From NCBI GenBank assembly GCA_003152145.1, contig PLZL01000123.1, forward strand, positions 1-16,806: a DNA stretch of 16,806 bases. Reading direction: 5' to 3'. Shown here piece by piece: positions 14,908 to 16,806 of the stretch. How positions within the stretch are numbered: position 1 is the stretch's first letter; the number at the start of each line of letters is the position of its first letter. This DNA comes from Limisphaerales bacterium. GTDB taxonomy: Bacteria; Verrucomicrobiota; Verrucomicrobiae; Limisphaerales; UBA11358. The position numbers were made by a program, and so were the translations under genes. The notes under the pieces are model-generated. The model saw nothing but the letters and a program-made list of their open reading frames with translations. It searched no databases and was not told the origin of the DNA.

Positions 14908-16806
14908 TCAGAGCCTCGTTACCTCGGCTGCTGCGGGATTCAAAAGTTTCTTCGCCTCCACTCCCGGCGTGCGGTTGTTGCCGGAACGCACGGTGAAGCG
15001 GATTTTATCCAGGTGATCCACCAGCGGCACGGCGAACTTGCGACTGACGCCGAGCGCATCGCGGAACTCCATCGTGGAAAACGCCGGTGAGCGCCGGAAT
15101 AATTTAAGCGCGGTCTGCTTGCCGGCTTCCACGGCGTCGCGGTGCATCCAAATCCGATCATCCAACTTCACCACCACGCCGCGCTCGGCCAGCAGTTTTG
15201 CCATCGTGGTCACGCGCGGCAGCGGCTCATTCGCAGCCACCGCCAGTTCTTCCAAACCCGGTGGTGCCCAGCCGGCGTGCAGCAACTTCGCGGCGATCTG
15301 GTCACAGAGCTGCTGGTCACGGTCGGGAACCTGCGCATTCCAGCTGGCCCGCGCCAGCAAAGCGCCGTTACGTTCAAGCTGCTTCGACTGGAGCAACGAA
15401 TCCGCCGCCGCCTCCAGAATATCGGGATTGGCTTTGAGCGACGCCAACAATTCTTCGCGACCAATGCCGGCGCGTTGCGGGCTGACCGTGTGAAAAGTTT
15501 GAACGGCGGTGACAATGTTCTCCGCCAGCTTTTGAATGACTTCGCGATGAAGCCAGCCACCGCCTGTCGCCGCAACCACGCGGTTTTCCGCGCGCAGCTT
15601 TTCGAGTGCTGCGGTGATTTCCTCCGACTCGGCTCCAGCATTTTTTTTGAAGGTTGGCGACGGTGGCGGGCGATTCGCCTTCGCGCACCATCTGTTCACA
15701 CCAGCGCACCGGATCAGCGACTGCTTCGCGCCGGGCGGCGAGTAGATCAAGCGTCCACTGCTTTTTGCGGCGCAGGCGCGTATTGCTCAAACCGAGGATT
15801 TGTCCGCCGCCGATGGTCGTCAGCCCGCTGCCGGCTGCGTCGGTGATGTTGGCCCGCACCACAAACCGTTCACCGGGCACGAGTGACAGCGGTGTGGCAA
15901 GGCGAAGCTGCACAAATTGTTTTTGCCCGCCGGTCATCACCGTGTCTTCCAGCATCGCCAAATGCGCCGAAACCGAAGCCGTTCCGACATGAAATTGCAC
16001 TTCGAGGTAGTCTTCAATTTTGCCGGAAATAGATTTCAGGATATGCAATTCCGCCTCGGCCATCGTGACCGGCTCGAATGAATTTGATCCGCAGAGCACC
16101 GTGCCGCGCCGCACTTCTTCGTGGTCGAGTTCCGGAATGTTCAGCGCGACACATTCGCCGGCGTTTCCTTCCGTGGCGTCTTCGCCATAAACCTGCATCC
16201 GGCGGACATGTCCTGACAGGCTGGCGGGCAACAGATGAAGCTCGTCGCCGGGGTGAATCCGGCCATGCGTGGGAATGCCGGTGACAACAGTGCCCGCGCC
16301 GCGAATCGTGAACGCATCCTCCACCCACATCCGGAAATGCCCGGCGCATTCGTGGTCGCCGCAGGCGTTCACGACTTGATTCAGCGAATCGAAGAATCCG
16401 TCGAAGCCTTCGCCATTGATGTTGGAAATCGGACAAATGGGCGCGCCGGCCAGAAATGTTTCCGCCAGCAGCCAGCGCAAATCCTGGATCACAAAATCGC
16501 GCCGCGCGGCGTCCACGAGATCAATTTTCGTCAACGCTACCAGCCCGTGCCGCAAGCCCATCAGCGTGAGAATGTGCAAGTGTTCGTGCGTTTGCGGCAT
16601 GATGCCGTCGTCCGCCGCGACGACAAAAATGACCACGTCAATGCCATGCGCACCAGCAACCATGTTGCGGATGAAATCCACGTGGCCGGGCACGTCCACG
16701 ATGCCCACCACGCGCTTGTCGGCGAGCTGGCACGGCGCGAAGCCGAGATCAATGGTCAGGCCGCGCTGCTTTTCCTCGGCGAGCGTGTCGGTTTCGCAGC
16801 CGGTGA
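14908..16806 (-). CDS. selB: Selenocysteine-specific elongation factor (5' end cut by window; apparent frameshift at A8 tract)
   Basis: SelB is the EF-Tu-like GTPase that carries Sec-tRNA to UGA codons next to a SECIS hairpin. The visible part starts after the P-loop, with TGCETDTLAEEKQRGLTIDLG (switch I), DVPGH (G3), TKID (G4) and a SNINGEG segment (G5), then beta-barrel domains and a winged-helix C-terminus ending with GVSRKFAVPLVDHLDKI and R-SGNNRTPG, the mRNA-binding W4-like part. The frame changes at the A8 run (T8 at 15641-15648 on the plus strand): upstream ANLQKK must join downstream NAGAESEEI, a +1 shift. Without it, translation ends at 15374 and lacks the RNA-binding end. It heads the selB-selD unit. 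Identity is certain; the cause of the shift is not. Confidence 0.93.
15641..15648 (-). other. A8 homopolymer at the selB frame change
   Basis: On the minus strand, C followed by eight A and then TGC. Zero frame reads Q-K-K-C-W; the SelB-like continuation N-A-G-A-E needs one A fewer (or two more). This is compatible with a sequencing/assembly indel, a real mutation, or RNA-polymerase slippage. Confidence 0.8.

Overview
The window is GC-rich bacterial DNA with weak or absent Shine-Dalgarno sequences. Gene content and style (lipoprotein with many carboxypeptidase-regulatory-like domains, SelD fused to an AhpD-like domain, NapH-like polyferredoxin) suggest the PVC group, perhaps Verrucomicrobiota. 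That placement is an inference and not secure. The central theme is selenocysteine (Sec). The window carries selC (tRNA-Sec, anticodon TCA), selB and selD, plus three genes whose reading frames are interrupted by an in-frame TGA. Each of these TGAs is followed, after exactly 20 nt, by the same five-base loop ATGGC closed by a 6-bp stem, which fits a bacterial SECIS element. selA is not in the window.

Layout: (1) 1-626, minus: 5' part of ilvD. (2) 722-812: tRNA-Ser(GGA). (3) 927-7639, plus: an apparent operon of two paralogous exported selenoproteins sharing the motif FEFG-U-GGxCSxSWR (the first has a 7-helix membrane tail, the second is a soluble secreted form) and a large lipoprotein with about ten Ig-like/CarboxypepD_reg-like domains and a cysteine-less thioredoxin-like C-terminus. 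(4) 7770-7866: selC, with a promoter whose hexamers and spacing match those in front of the selenoprotein operon. (5) 7970-9263: a small one-helix membrane protein ending in C-P-T-U-L-K, followed by a NapH-like [4Fe-4S] membrane protein. (6) 9300-9507: a repeat-rich intergenic patch. (7) 9533-13109: a visibly AT-richer, defence-like island with an SMC/OLD-type ATPase, an overlapping TOPRIM-like partner, and a divergent GmrSD-type (DUF262/DUF1524) nuclease. (8) 13251-16806, minus: selB then selD-ahpD. selB appears frame-shifted at an A8 tract.

How it fits together: SelD would make selenophosphate. SelC charged with Sec would be delivered by SelB to UGA codons marked by the ATGGC-loop hairpins, so that the three extracytoplasmic proteins are made full length. 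Two of them have a UxxxC redox pair and one has CxxU. The NapH-like protein and the Trx-like lipoprotein are plausible redox neighbours, but no substrate can be read from the sequence. The two tandem proteins and the CPTU protein do not match any selenoprotein family I recognise. They are the most interesting content here.
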